From assembly GCA_009699615.1 (NCBI GenBank), contig WLNV01000017.1, positions 1-15,826 of the forward strand: a DNA stretch of 15,826 nucleotides, written 5' to 3'. Under the pieces are notes generated by a model. The model made no database searches and was not told the DNA's origin. It worked only from the letters and a program-made list of their open reading frames with translations. The position numbers and the translations under genes were made by a program. Positions 5,890 to 14,301 of this stretch are shown piece after piece. Each line of letters opens with the position of its first letter. The first letter of the stretch is position 1. The stretch is from Actinomycetota bacterium (GTDB lineage: Bacteria > Actinomycetota > Thermoleophilia > Solirubrobacterales > Solirubrobacteraceae).

Positions 5890-6425
5890 CGTTGGTGAAT
5901 TCGTATCAGGGTGTCGCCGTAGCGACGTTCATCGATCATCGGAAGTTCAAGTTCAAGCGGCTGACGCCGGTCGCTCTCGGTAACCACTCTCGCATCTGGA
6001 GCAAGAATTGTCGCGATCAGCTTCGCAGAGTCGTCGCCAAGCATCGCAGGCTGGCGGTATGGCGGGTCGAGGAACACCAGATCGTACTTCTCGGACGCCT
6101 TCCCTGCCAACTCAAGCGCCTTCAGCGCGTTGCCCCTGATCAGACGCGCCTGAGGCTCTGCCAACTCCAATGCTTCGAGGTTCGCAGCTATCACCTTCGC
6201 GGCATTGCGGTCTCGCTCGACCAATACGGCTCGCGCTGCGCCGCGCGAGAGCGCTTCTATTGCGAGTGCACCTGAACCGGAGAAGAGATCGAGCACCGCG
6301 AACCCGTCGATCGGACCAAGCGTGGCAAACAGCGCCTCGCGTACGCGGTCGCTGGTCGGGCGTGTGACCGAGCTGCTTGGTGTTTGCAACCGCCTGCCGC
6401 CAAGAGTTCCCGCAACGACCCTCAT
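5886..6425 (-). CDS. rsmD: 16S rRNA (guanine966-N2)-methyltransferase
   Basis: RsmD methylates G966 of 16S rRNA (E. coli numbering) in the assembled small subunit, using S-adenosylmethionine. The 179-residue protein shows the family start MRVVAGTLGGRRL, the RPTSDRVREALF segment (22-33), the SAM-binding loop LDLFSGSGALAIEALSRGA (45-63), the acidic E70 that ends the second strand, and the amino-methyltransferase motif DPPY (120-123). It shares one base with the recG stop (TGATG) and overlaps coaD by 4 bp, so translation is likely coupled along recG-rsmD-coaD. Confidence 0.95.
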   Translation of the reverse strand: MRVVAGTLGGRRLQTPSSSVTRPTSDRVREALFATLGPIDGFAVLDLFSGSGALAIEALSRGAARAVLVERDRNAAKVIAANLEALELAEPQARLIRGNALKALELAGKASEKYDLVFLDPPYRQPAMLGDDSAKLIATILAPDARVVTESDRRQPLELELPMIDERRYGDTLIRIHQR

Positions 6426-8560
6426 CAGGCAGCGATCGCGATCGCAAGCAACGAGCCGCGGACGCGCTCCAGCGCCTCGCGCAGAGGAACGTGCTCCGCC
6501 ATCTGCAGCTCAGGATCAAGCTCAAGGATCTCGCGTGCGCTGAGCCTTGCCCGCTCCAACAGCTCGCCGTCCTCCGGCATCGTCGCAAATCTAAACGCCG
6601 CCATCCCCGACTGCCGCGTCCCCGTCAGCTCGCCTTCGCCTCGGATCCGCAGATCAACCTCGGCGAGCTTGAAACCATCGTTCCAGGTCGAAAAGGCGGT
6701 CAACCGCTCAGATTCTTTCGCCCCGAAGCAGATGCAGACCGAGGCGTGTTCGCCGCGGCCGATCCGGCCACGCAGCTGATGAAGCTGCGACAGGCCGTAA
6801 CGCTCCGCGTTCTCGATCAACATCACAGTCGCATTTGGAACGTCGACTCCAACTTCGATCACGGTCGTCGCGACCAACACGTCGACCTCACCTGCCTTGA
6901 AACTGCGCATCGCCTCGGCCTTCTGCGCCGAAGGCATCTGGCCGTGAATCAGCGCAACCGTGAAGTCCTCGAACTCGTCGGCGCTGAGCCGCTCGTATTC
7001 GGCCGTCGCCGCTCGAGCCGCCAACGCATCTGATTCTTCAACCAGTGGGCAGACGACATAAGCCTGGCGCCCGGCGCGCAGCTCCTCACGGATCCGTTCG
7101 TAGGCGCGCGATCGGTCACGCTCGCCGGAGGCTAGATGTGTCGCGATCGGCTCCCGCCCCTTCGGCAGTTCGCGCAGCTCCGTCACATCGAGATCGCCGT
7201 AGCCAAGCAGAGCGAGAGTTCTCGGGATTGGCGTCGCCGTCATGTGCAGAACGTGTGGCGCCGCAGTGCCGGCTGGGCCGGCGGCTTTGGCATCGAGCGC
7301 CGTACGCTGGCGCACTCCGAATCGATGCTGTTCGTCGACGACAACAACGGCGAGTCGGTCGAACAGCACATCGTCCTCAATCAGCGCATGCGTACCAACG
7401 AGAATCCCGAGCTGCCCCGATGCGAGCTTCCCGAGCAGATCGCGCCTGCGGGCGGCGGGCGTCGAGCCGGTCAGCAGCGCGATTGGCACTGCCTGCCCTG
7501 GCATCAACTCCTGAAGCGTCGCGAAGTGCTGGTTGGCGAGCGTCTCGGTCGGCGCCATCAACGCCGCCTGATGTCCGTTTTCGACGGCACGCAGCATCGC
7601 CGCGAGCGCAACGACCGTCTTGCCCGAACCAACTTCACCCATCAGCAGCCGTTGCATCGGGTGGCCCCGGGCGATGTCGCCGAGCACGACCGCCACGGCG
7701 CGTTCCTGATCGCCGGTTAGCTCAAACGGAAGCTGCTGGTCGATCCACTCGCTGACGAGCCCCTTCTGAGCGCCGTCGTCGGTCGCAGGGAGCTGCGGCG
7801 CCTTGACCTCCTCGGCGCGGCGCGAACGCCGCCGCAACAGATCGAGTTGGACGTAGAGCAGTTCGTCAAAGGCCAATCTCTGGCGCGCCGGCTCCAGCTG
7901 GCCCGCGTGGCCTGCAAGTAGCGCCGACGGCATGTCGGGGAGCCGGTGGCGGGCGCGCAGCCGTCCGGGGAGCGGGTCGGGCGCAAGCCGGGCGGCGCCA
8001 AGGTGTTCGCGCACCACCGCAAGGATCTGCGTCGACGAGAGGCCTTCGGCAGCCGGGTAGTGAGCGACCTCATCTCCGGCCCCTATCTCGTCTGCCGTCG
8101 GCGCGTGCGAGCTGACGCGGAAGCGGTTGCGCGCCTCGTACGTGCCGTGGAGAACGAGCCTCGTCCCCGGGGGGTATTTCTTGACCAACCAAGGCTGATT
8201 GAAGAACGTGACCTGGAGCGGCCCTGTCGCGTCGAAGACGAGCGCCTCTACCAGTGGACGCATCCCTCGGCGGCGAACTGGCCTCGAGCTGATCGAACGA
8301 ACCTCAACGACAACAGTGGCCTGCTCGCCCGCTGCCAGTGCCGCAACCGTGCGCGCTTCACGCCGGTCGCGCGGCAGGTGCTCGAGCAGCGCACCAACCG
8401 TGACGAGTCCAAGGTGTTCCGCCCCTTCCTCGGCCTTCCGACCGCCAAACGACGGACGCTCGGCGAGCGCCTTCTCGGAAGGCCAGCGCAGCGGAGCGCC
8501 AATTAGCTCCTGATGATCCAACGGCGCGCCGTCGCCAAGTCCGCGAGGCGTGTAATCCAC
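6425..8560 (-). CDS. recG: ATP-dependent DNA helicase RecG
   Basis: RecG remodels stalled replication forks and branch-migrates recombination intermediates. The 711-residue protein has an N-terminal wedge/OB-fold region (about 60-155), Walker A GEVGSGKT (308-315), the DEQHRFG box (409-415; RecG-type DEQH), TATPIPRT (441-448), IHGQM (538-542), QLRGRIGRG (595-603) and a GTRQSG block (647-652) from the C-terminal RecG domain. The start used is GTG at 8558-8560, 14 nt after the fakA stop; no strong ribosome binding site is seen and no better start lies nearby, so the first ~40 residues are less certain than the rest. It ends with an AIAIAA tail encoded by a GATCGC-rich palindrome that lies just before the rsmD start. 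Confidence 0.96.
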   Translation of the reverse strand: MDYTPRGLGDGAPLDHQELIGAPLRWPSEKALAERPSFGGRKAEEGAEHLGLVTVGALLEHLPRDRREARTVAALAAGEQATVVVEVRSISSRPVRRRGMRPLVEALVFDATGPLQVTFFNQPWLVKKYPPGTRLVLHGTYEARNRFRVSSHAPTADEIGAGDEVAHYPAAEGLSSTQILAVVREHLGAARLAPDPLPGRLRARHRLPDMPSALLAGHAGQLEPARQRLAFDELLYVQLDLLRRRSRRAEEVKAPQLPATDDGAQKGLVSEWIDQQLPFELTGDQERAVAVVLGDIARGHPMQRLLMGEVGSGKTVVALAAMLRAVENGHQAALMAPTETLANQHFATLQELMPGQAVPIALLTGSTPAARRRDLLGKLASGQLGILVGTHALIEDDVLFDRLAVVVVDEQHRFGVRQRTALDAKAAGPAGTAAPHVLHMTATPIPRTLALLGYGDLDVTELRELPKGREPIATHLASGERDRSRAYERIREELRAGRQAYVVCPLVEESDALAARAATAEYERLSADEFEDFTVALIHGQMPSAQKAEAMRSFKAGEVDVLVATTVIEVGVDVPNATVMLIENAERYGLSQLHQLRGRIGRGEHASVCICFGAKESERLTAFSTWNDGFKLAEVDLRIRGEGELTGTRQSGMAAFRFATMPEDGELLERARLSAREILELDPELQMAEHVPLREALERVRGSLLAIAIAA

Positions 8561-8574
8561 CGTTCTATCGTCGA

Positions 8575-10242
8575 CTACTCAGCGGACAACAGCCACCATC
8601 GACTCGGCTGGCCGCCCTCGTGATGCTCGAGCTCAATCCCGTCGCCGACGATCTGCGCAACCCCGGCGGCATCTATCGGCGCGCCGTCACCCGCGATCAC
8701 GGTGAGCAGCTCGCTGCCGTCGCTGAGCGCGTCAACGACCGCCTTCAGCGTCGCAGCAGGGTCGCCCCAGGCAATCAGCTCCTCACCGAGATAGCCAACG
8801 GCCTCGCCCTCCCCGAAGCGCCCGTCGGCATCCGCGCGAGCGGCGCGGGCGACACTCGCGGTTCGGACCAGCTCCAGCAGATCGTCGATGGCGGCAGCGT
8901 TCTCGACGGCAGAGCGATCTGGCTGCGAAGCGACGATTGCCGCGAGCCCGGCCTGCATCTCGCTCGACTGTGCAACGTGCACAATCCGGCCTGACATCTC
9001 AGCTGCGGCCTGAGCGGCCATGAAGACGTTGCGGCTGTTGGGCAACACGACAACCTCGTCAGCGGGGACGCTGTGGATACCGGCAAGAATCTCGTATGTG
9101 GATGGATTCAGCGTCTCGCCGCCATCCAAGACCTGAGCACCGAGCGAGCGGTAGAGCTTCGCAATCCCTTCGCCGGCCACGATCGCCAGCGTGCCGCAGC
9201 GAGCGTGAGCCGGAACCTCGGCGGCAATCCTCTCGTCACGATCGGCAATCTGCGCGACCATGTCGGCAACATCGAGCCGCGAGACCTGCCCCGCGCCGTC
9301 GAACAGCGCGGTTGCCGCCTGCGGCTCATCGGTGTGAACGTGGACACGAAGCGTCACCTGGTCACCGACAACGAGCACTGAATCGCCGAGCCGCTCAAGG
9401 CCCTCGATGTAATGCTCGGAATCTTCGAGCCGGCCCGCGCCGTTCGCTGTGACGGCAAAGTTCGTACAGAAGCGGAAGGTCGACGACTCGTGCTGCGGCT
9501 CGCTCGAGCGTGCCGGCGCGGTGTGGCGTGCAACGGTCAGGCCTGCCTGGCCACGAAGAGCGGCAACGCATCCCGCAAAGAGCACGACCACGCCGTAGCC
9601 ACCGGAATCGACGACGCCAGCGGCCTTCAGAACCGGCAGCAGATCAGGCCCGCGGCGAACCGACTCCTCTCCAGCGATGACAGCGACCTCGAGCAGATCG
9701 GCAATCCGCGCGTTCTGCTGCTCCGGAGTGGCATCGAGCGGCATTGGTTCCAGTCCATCAAGTGCAGCTGTGACTGCCGTCGCCATGTCGGCCATGACGG
9801 TCAAGATTGTGCCCTCCGTCGGTTCGCGAACCGACGCATACGCGCGTTCGGCTGCGCGCTGCATCGCGAGCGCTATCAGTACCGGGTCGACAAGCACGCC
9901 GGGCCGTGAGATCAGCTCTTCGGCTGCACCGCGAATCAGCTGCGAGATGATCACGCCGCTGTTGCCGCGGGCGCTCAGCAGCGCGGCGCGGGCAACGAGG
10001 TCGACGATCTCTTCGCGGCCGATCTCGTCGAGCGACCGTTCGCCGGACTCTTCGGCGAGCCGGTCGAGCTCGGCAAGGCAACCTTCGATCGTCAGGACCA
10101 TGTTGTCGCCTGTGTCACCATCGGCGACCGGGAAGACGTTGAGGTCGTTGATCTCGGAGCGGCGCTCCTCAAGCGCGATCAAAGCTCCGGCGAGGATCGC
10201 GCGAAAGCGCAGCAGGCTGGTGTTGGAATTCGAATGCGGCAC
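8575..10242 (-). CDS. fakA: Fatty acid kinase subunit FakA (DAK2/DhaL-domain protein, YloV family)
   Basis: FakA is the ATP-binding subunit of fatty acid kinase. With a lipid-carrying FakB (DegV) partner it phosphorylates exogenous fatty acids to acyl-phosphate. With the GTG at 10240-10242 the product is 555 residues, the usual YloV length. The DhaL domain shows NVFPVADGDTGDNM (35-48), whose aspartates bind magnesium-nucleotide, then ARGNSGVIISQLIRG and DSGGYGVVVLFAG. The middle domain keeps FCTNF and RVHVHTDEP, supplying the Cys and two His described as a metal site in FakA. The C-terminal half has the usual LPNSRNVFMAAQAAAEMS segment. A longer reading frame runs back to 10335, but those extra 31 residues are Arg/Ser-rich and lie inside rpmB, so the GTG start, 13 nt after the rpmB stop, is preferred. 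No fakB is in the window. Confidence 0.9.
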   Translation of the reverse strand: MPHSNSNTSLLRFRAILAGALIALEERRSEINDLNVFPVADGDTGDNMVLTIEGCLAELDRLAEESGERSLDEIGREEIVDLVARAALLSARGNSGVIISQLIRGAAEELISRPGVLVDPVLIALAMQRAAERAYASVREPTEGTILTVMADMATAVTAALDGLEPMPLDATPEQQNARIADLLEVAVIAGEESVRRGPDLLPVLKAAGVVDSGGYGVVVLFAGCVAALRGQAGLTVARHTAPARSSEPQHESSTFRFCTNFAVTANGAGRLEDSEHYIEGLERLGDSVLVVGDQVTLRVHVHTDEPQAATALFDGAGQVSRLDVADMVAQIADRDERIAAEVPAHARCGTLAIVAGEGIAKLYRSLGAQVLDGGETLNPSTYEILAGIHSVPADEVVVLPNSRNVFMAAQAAAEMSGRIVHVAQSSEMQAGLAAIVASQPDRSAVENAAAIDDLLELVRTASVARAARADADGRFGEGEAVGYLGEELIAWGDPAATLKAVVDALSDGSELLTVIAGDGAPIDAAGVAQIVGDGIELEHHEGGQPSRWWLLSAE

Positions 10243-10255
10243 TACGCCGCGAAGC

Positions 10256-10447
10256 CTAAAGGGCCTTCTGGACCTTGTCGGCCTTGAGGCAGCGCGTGCA
10301 GACGTACTCGCGGCGCGGCGCTCCGTCAACAACAATCCGCACCTTCTGCAGATTGGGATTGAAACGGCGACGCGTAGCGACCATCGAGTGGCTTCGGCTG
10401 TTGCCGAACGCCGGTCCCTTACCGCAGCTGTGACATACCTTGGCCAT
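10256..10447 (-). CDS. rpmB: 50S ribosomal protein L28, zinc-binding form
   Basis: A 63-residue L28 with the family pattern VCHSCGKGPAFGNSRSHS near the start, RRRFNPNLQKVR (26-37) and VCTRCLKADKV near the end. The two CXXC pairs (C5/C8, C50/C53) make this the zinc-binding C+ paralogue. L28 is a small protein of the large ribosomal subunit. It heads the run rpmB-fakA-recG-rsmD-coaD, a gene order widely shared among Gram-positive bacteria. A TACACT box ends 10 nt before the ATG and there is no Shine-Dalgarno. Confidence 0.97.
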   Translation of the reverse strand: MAKVCHSCGKGPAFGNSRSHSMVATRRRFNPNLQKVRIVVDGAPRREYVCTRCLKADKVQKAL

Positions 10448-10457
10448 TGCGTTGCGG

Positions 10458-10463
10458 AGTGTA
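10458..10463 (-). promoter_or_regulatory. Putative -10 box for the rpmB-fakA-recG-rsmD-coaD operon
   Basis: TACACT on the minus strand, 10 nt before the rpmB ATG in a 20-nt gap. It keeps the three most conserved -10 bases. A weak -35-like CTGAAC lies 15 nt upstream, in the end of the small membrane gene. Confidence 0.45.
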
Positions 10464-10467
10464 GCGG

Positions 10468-10794
10468 TCAGCCGGTCGGTTCAGAGTCGCGCTCCGGCAC
10501 GGGGCGCCGATGAGGGGGCCGCCGCGGCGCGTTGAAGGCGCCCGCAATAGCGCCCGGACCACGTAGTCGTACGCTGCTCGCCTGGGCGTCTGGGAGCGGG
10601 ATTCCGTCTCCGCCGGGACCGCGTTTTGGACTGCCATCCGGCGACCCTCCCTCGCCGCCGTCGTCGCCCTCCCACCAGTCGCGCAGATCCTGTGGGCGGG
10701 AGCCACCGAGGCGGACCAGCATCACCACAAGGATGACCGCCGCGCAAACGTGCGAGAGCCCCGTGATCAGCAACGCGAGCGACTGTCCTGTCAT
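10468..10794 (-). CDS. Small single-pass membrane protein of unknown function
   Basis: A 108-residue protein I do not recognise by family name. One hydrophobic helix at about 7-28 (LALLITGLSHVCAAVILVVM) is followed by a basic/polar tail. The tail has a short ordered-looking motif, DLRDWWEGDD (36-45), then Gly/Pro/Asp-rich low-complexity sequence with IPLPDAQASSVRLRG (65-79) and a proline/arginine-rich end. The helix would anchor it with the tail probably cytoplasmic (positive residues follow the helix); that orientation is inferred. It lies 47 nt after ribH and 20 nt before rpmB. Support for a real gene: the gap geometry, a TAGTCT -10-like box 8 nt before the ATG, and a plausible membrane anchor; the low-complexity part alone would not convince. 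Confidence 0.65.
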   Translation of the reverse strand: MTGQSLALLITGLSHVCAAVILVVMLVRLGGSRPQDLRDWWEGDDGGEGGSPDGSPKRGPGGDGIPLPDAQASSVRLRGPGAIAGAFNAPRRPPHRRPVPERDSEPTG

Positions 10795-10802
10795 CGCAAA
10801 AA

Positions 10803-10808
10803 AGACTA
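10803..10808 (-). promoter_or_regulatory. Putative -10 box for the small membrane protein gene
   Basis: TAGTCT on the minus strand ends 8 nt before the ATG at 10794, followed by a run of T. Expected start is at or next to the start codon, so the transcript would be leaderless. Confidence 0.45.
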
Positions 10809-10841
10809 TCGCTGCGGGCGACCGCGGCGCCGCGTGCCTTC

Positions 10842-11276
10842 TCAGTCAGTGTTGAGCTTGGCCCGAACGCGCTCGAGCGCGAGCAAGGCCTCGGCTGCGT
10901 TTCGCCCAGCGTCGCGAACTCCGCCGCCTGAACGTTCGAGCGCCTGTTCGAGCGTGTTGACCGTGAGTACGCCGAATGAGCATGGAACGCCTGTCTCAAG
11001 CGCCACGCTCTGGATCCCGCGCGCAGCTTCCGCACAGACGTAGTCGTAGTGGTCGGTCTCTCCTCGGATCACCGCACCAAGGCAAGCAACCCCTGCAAAG
11101 CGGCCCGACTCCGCACAAAGCTTGGCCGCTGACGGCAGCTCAAAAGCGCCCGGGACCTCGAAACATTCGGCGGGTTCACAGCCAGCCTCGACCAACGCAG
11201 CCTGTGCGCTCGAAATCAGTCGCTCTGCCAAGTCGGGGTAGAACTGCGCGCAGACGATCGCGTAGCGCTCACTCAT
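10842..11276 (-). CDS. ribH: 6,7-dimethyl-8-ribityllumazine synthase
   Basis: Lumazine synthase condenses the ribityl-aminopyrimidine with 3,4-dihydroxy-2-butanone 4-phosphate, the penultimate step of riboflavin synthesis, usually as an icosahedral or pentameric assembly. The 144-residue protein shows VPGAFELP (41-48), CLGAVIRGETDHYDYV (65-80) with the catalytic histidine H76, and PCSFGVLTVNTLEQALERSG (98-117). The C-terminal segment reads RDAGRNAAEALLAL where NKG..A is usual, a mild variation. It overlaps the ribBA end by 8 bp, with a clear ribosome binding site inside ribBA. It is the last gene of the rib operon. Confidence 0.97.
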   Translation of the reverse strand: MSERYAIVCAQFYPDLAERLISSAQAALVEAGCEPAECFEVPGAFELPSAAKLCAESGRFAGVACLGAVIRGETDHYDYVCAEAARGIQSVALETGVPCSFGVLTVNTLEQALERSGGGVRDAGRNAAEALLALERVRAKLNTD

Positions 11277-12573
11277 CGCCGCCTTCCTCTCTTGCGGCCC
11301 GGTCTTGCTCGCGCTCGGCGTGGAGCATCTGCTCGTCGAGGTTTAGCCCCTGATGATGGAGCGTGTGGCCCATCCTCCGCCGCTTCGTCTCGAGGTAGTC
11401 GGCGTTGTGCTCGTTCGAGGCCTGTTCGATTGGAATCTGCTCGCTAACTGAGAGGCCGTAACCCTCAAGTCCGTGAATCTTCTTCGGATTGTTGGTCAGG
11501 ATCCGGATCGAGCTGAGCCCAAGATCGACGAGAATCTGTGCCCCGATGCCGTAGTCGCGGAGGTCTGCCGGCAGTCCCAGCTTGAGATTGGCGTCGACAG
11601 TGTCGTAGCCCTCCTCTTGGAGCTTGTATGCCCTCAACTTGTTCAAGAGCCCAATCCCCCGGCCCTCCTGTGCGAGGTAGAGCAGCACTCCTCTCCCCTC
11701 CTCCTCGATCACGGCAAGCGCGGCGGCGAGCTGATCGCCACAGTCGCAGCGCAGCGAGTGGAATACGTCCCCGGTAAGGCATTCGGAGTGGACGCGCACG
11801 ATCACGTCCTGCTCTCCGTCTACCTCCCCCTTGACGAGCGCCACGTGGTGCTTGTCGTCGACGAGAGAGCGGTAGCCGACGACGGTGAAGTCACCGAACG
11901 CGGTTGGCATCGAAGTCGAGACGACGCGCTCGACCAGTTTGTCGTTCTTACGCCTGTAGGCGATCAGGTCGGCGATCGTCAACATCTTCAGTTCGTGCAG
12001 AACGCAGTAGGCCTTGAGGTCGTCGACACGGGCCATCGAACCGTCGTCGTTCATGATTTCGCAGATAACTCCGGCAGGAGTGCAGCCCGCGAGCCGGGCA
12101 AGGTCAACGCTCGCTTCGGTGTGGCCCGTGCGCTCCAGGACACCGCCGGGCTTCGCCTTCAGTGGATTGACATGGCCGCCCTTGACGATTGCTTCGGGAC
12201 CATTTGCCGGGTCGCTGGCGACGCGGATCGTCTGAGAGCGATCGGCAGCGCTAATTCCCGTTGTGACACCCTCACGGGCCTCAATCGTGACCGTGAAAGG
12301 AGTCTCGTACGGGGTTTCGTTCTTCGCCGTCATCAGCTCGAGATCGAGTTCGCTGCAGCGCTCCGGCGTCAGCGCGAGGCAGATCCAACCGCGCGCGTTC
12401 TTGGCCATGAAGTTGATCGCCTCGGGCGTCACGTGCTCAGCTGCCATCACCAGATCGCCCTCGTTCTCGCGATCCTCGTCGTCAACGACAACGATCATCC
12501 GGCCGGCTGCAATCTCGGCCAGCGCTTCGTCTACGGTCGCGAACCGGTATTCGGTATCAGGTGGGTTTGTCAT
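11269..12573 (-). CDS. ribBA: Bifunctional DHBP synthase / GTP cyclohydrolase II
   Basis: A 434-residue fusion that supplies both riboflavin precursors. The N-terminal half (about 1-205) is RibB, making 3,4-dihydroxy-2-butanone 4-phosphate from ribulose 5-phosphate: [16 protein letters not shown] (31-46) and the [11 protein letters not shown] to [14 protein letters not shown] region (134-163). The C-terminal half (about 207-420) is RibA, opening GTP: zinc cysteines C265, C276 and C278 in [19 protein letters not shown], then the EGRGIGL block (303-309) and the ILTNNPKKI segment (358-366). Both active sites look intact, so neither half is degenerate. The ATG overlaps the ribE stop by 4 bp (ATGA); no Shine-Dalgarno precedes it, pointing to translational coupling. 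Confidence 0.97.
   Translation of the reverse strand: MTNPPDTEYRFATVDEALAEIAAGRMIVVVDDEDRENEGDLVMAAEHVTPEAINFMAKNARGWICLALTPERCSELDLELMTAKNETPYETPFTVTIEAREGVTTGISAADRSQTIRVASDPANGPEAIVKGGHVNPLKAKPGGVLERTGHTEASVDLARLAGCTPAGVICEIMNDDGSMARVDDLKAYCVLHELKMLTIADLIAYRRKNDKLVERVVSTSMPTAFGDFTVVGYRSLVDDKHHVALVKGEVDGEQDVIVRVHSECLTGDVFHSLRCDCGDQLAAALAVIEEEGRGVLLYLAQEGRGIGLLNKLRAYKLQEEGYDTVDANLKLGLPADLRDYGIGAQILVDLGLSSIRILTNNPKKIHGLEGYGLSVSEQIPIEQASNEHNADYLETKRRRMGHTLHHQGLNLDEQMLHAEREQDRAAREEGGDE
11282..11289 (-). promoter_or_regulatory. Shine-Dalgarno of ribH inside ribBA
   Basis: GAGGAAGG on the minus strand, 5 nt before the ribH ATG at 11276. It lies in the last codons of ribBA and supports the overlapping start. 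Confidence 0.65.
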
Positions 12574-13160
12574 CGGATTGGAGCGATCAGGCGCTCGACG
12601 TACTTGGCGAGGATGTCAACTTCGACGTTGACACTACGGCCAGGCTGGGCGTCGGCGAGGTTGGTTCGCTCGATCGTCTCAGGAATCAGCCACAGATCGA
12701 AGCTCTCGGAATCGACGCTGGCAACAGTTAGAGAAACACCATCGATTGCGATCGATCCCTTCTCAACGACGTAACGAAGCAGTTCGGGCGCTGCCGTGAC
12801 GGTGACGACAAGCGCGATCCCGTCTTCATGCACGGCTGAGACCGTGCCAATCCCGTCGACGTGGCCTTGCACGATATGGCCGCCGAGGTGGCCATTGGCG
12901 CGGACCGGCAGTTCCAAGTTCAGCGCCGAGCCCGGTTGCGCGGAGCCAAGCGAGGTGCGCGCCAAGGTCTCGTTCATCGCATCGGCAGAGAAGGTGCCAC
13001 CCCCAACCTCGGTGGCCGTCAGGCAGACGCCGTTGACGGCGATCGAATCGCCCTCGGCCAAGTCCGCGACGAGCGAGCTGCGGATTGTGAGGCGAGCCCC
13101 CAAGGCGCCGCCGTCGAGCTGAACAAGTTCGCCAAGATCTTCTATCAGGCCTGTAAACAT
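12570..13160 (-). CDS. ribE: Riboflavin synthase, alpha subunit
   Basis: Riboflavin synthase dismutates two lumazine molecules to riboflavin and the pyrimidine that LumS/RibH reuses. The protein has two tandem lumazine-binding repeats (about 1-97 and 98-196): NGVCLT (43-48) and DGVSLT (140-145) are equivalent positions, and [10 protein letters not shown] (93-102) joins the repeats. The ATG at 13158-13160 gives MFTGLIE, the near-invariant start of this enzyme; two in-frame GTG codons 4-9 nt upstream are possible but less likely. The start lies 2 nt after the ribD stop. Length is 196 residues, close to the usual 200. Confidence 0.97.
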   Translation of the reverse strand: MFTGLIEDLGELVQLDGGALGARLTIRSSLVADLAEGDSIAVNGVCLTATEVGGGTFSADAMNETLARTSLGSAQPGSALNLELPVRANGHLGGHIVQGHVDGIGTVSAVHEDGIALVVTVTAAPELLRYVVEKGSIAIDGVSLTVASVDSESFDLWLIPETIERTNLADAQPGRSVNVEVDILAKYVERLIAPIR

Positions 13161-13162
13161 CG

Positions 13163-14293
13163 TCACCACTCTCGCAGCCGGGCGGTAAGCAGGATGTCAT
13201 CGGCCACCAGCTCGGTTGTGAGCGAGATCGCACGCGTAGCGTCGGCGATCGTCGTCGCGCCCATCCCCTCAAGCGGGTCGCGCGCGCTGGCTCCCCCAAG
13301 CACAAGCGGGGCGATGAAGAGTCGAAGCTCGTCGATCTCGCCAGCGTCAAAGAAGGCACCAGCCAGATGAGGGCCCCCTTCAAGCAGCAACGCAGTGATC
13401 GGCGGGTCGAGCGTGCCGAGCTGCCTGAGCGCGTCGCTTACGCGCAGCGGCTCATTCTCACCACTGGCGACAATCACCTGTGCGCCAGCCGACTCAAGCG
13501 CCTCGACAGCTCCGCGGGGTGCGGCGCGTGAGACGATCAGAATCAGTTCGACTTGGGGCGCCTGCGCGACCAACTGCGAATCGAGCGGAAGCCGAGCACC
13601 GGAATCAAAGACGACCATCCGCGGCTGCTTCTCGGCGGCAGGGCTGCGAGCCGTCAGCTGGGGATCATCGGCCATTGCCGTCCCGATCCCGACCGCCACG
13701 GCGTCAACCTCGGCCCTCCAAACGTGAACCAACTCCCGACTACTCGCGTCGGATATCCATTGCGAGTCGCCCTCGCGAGTCGCAACTTTGCCGTCGATGC
13801 TCATCGCCGACTTGAAAAGGACCCAAGGTTTGCCGCTACGGGCGTGTTTGCGAAAAGCTTGATTCTCGAGCCGTGCGGTCGTCGCCATCTCGCCGCCGAC
13901 AACCTCCACCTCAACACCTTCGTCGCGCAGAATGCCAAGGCCCCGTCCACTCGCTTTCTCAGTTGGGTCATCGCTGCCGACGACGACTCGCCCGATCCCT
14001 GCGGCGGTAATCGCGTCGGTACAGGCGGGCTGACGACCAACGTGACAGCACGGCTCCAGCGAGACGTAGAGCGTTGCCCCCGTCAGATCAACGCCGCCGC
14101 AATCAGCGATCGCATTGACCTCGGCGTGAGCCTCGCCGTAGCGCTGATGCCAACCTTCGCCGAGGACCTCCCCCTCACGCGCGATCACGGCACCGACCAG
14201 CGGGTTGGGGCTCACATGGCCTATCCCGTTGCGTCCGAGCTCAATCGCTCGCGCAAGCAGCTCCTCGTCACGTGTCGAAACAGAACTCGGCAT
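13163..14293 (-). CDS. ribD: Bifunctional pyrimidine deaminase/reductase RibD
   Basis: RibD deaminates and then reduces the GTP-derived pyrimidine in riboflavin synthesis. With the ATG at 14291-14293 the product is 376 residues. The deaminase domain (about 8-135) has VSPNPLVGAV (27-36) and the zinc set H56-A-E58, C82 and C91 (in PCCHVGRQPAC). The reductase domain (about 155-376) has KSAMSIDGKVA (161-171), SQWISD and HVWRAEVDAVAVGIGT (190-205), DDPQLTAR, and LLLEGGPHLAGAF. A longer open frame runs back to 14479, but that part is basic low-complexity and overlaps the upstream gene, so it is rejected. It is first in the rib operon, 31 nt after the membrane protein gene. A TATCCT box ends 8 nt before the ATG. 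The gap is too short for an FMN riboswitch. Confidence 0.95.
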   Translation of the reverse strand: MPSSVSTRDEELLARAIELGRNGIGHVSPNPLVGAVIAREGEVLGEGWHQRYGEAHAEVNAIADCGGVDLTGATLYVSLEPCCHVGRQPACTDAITAAGIGRVVVGSDDPTEKASGRGLGILRDEGVEVEVVGGEMATTARLENQAFRKHARSGKPWVLFKSAMSIDGKVATREGDSQWISDASSRELVHVWRAEVDAVAVGIGTAMADDPQLTARSPAAEKQPRMVVFDSGARLPLDSQLVAQAPQVELILIVSRAAPRGAVEALESAGAQVIVASGENEPLRVSDALRQLGTLDPPITALLLEGGPHLAGAFFDAGEIDELRLFIAPLVLGGASARDPLEGMGATTIADATRAISLTTELVADDILLTARLREW

Positions 14294-14301
14294 CAGCGCT
14301 G

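Noticed and set aside
7045..7755. 236-codon plus-strand open frame opposite recG
   Set aside because: Arg/Ala/Ser-rich antisense shadow of the RecG helicase motifs.
10243..10335. Upstream extension of the fakA reading frame with 31 extra residues
   Set aside because: The extra residues are Arg/Ser/Ala-rich, overlap rpmB in another frame, and match nothing in FakA. The GTG at 10242, just after the rpmB stop, gives a standard N-terminus.
10798..10834. Possible Rho-independent terminator after ribH (12-bp GC palindrome at 10823-10834 and a T6 run at 10798-10803 on the minus strand)
   Set aside because: The T-run is about 19 nt from the palindrome and belongs to the promoter region of the next gene; the palindrome has no loop. 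Geometry does not fit a terminator.
11473..12774. 433-codon plus-strand open frame opposite ribBA and ribE
   Set aside because: Long antisense frames are expected in GC-rich genes with strong third-position bias. Both minus-strand genes have full family motifs, and the antisense protein has none.
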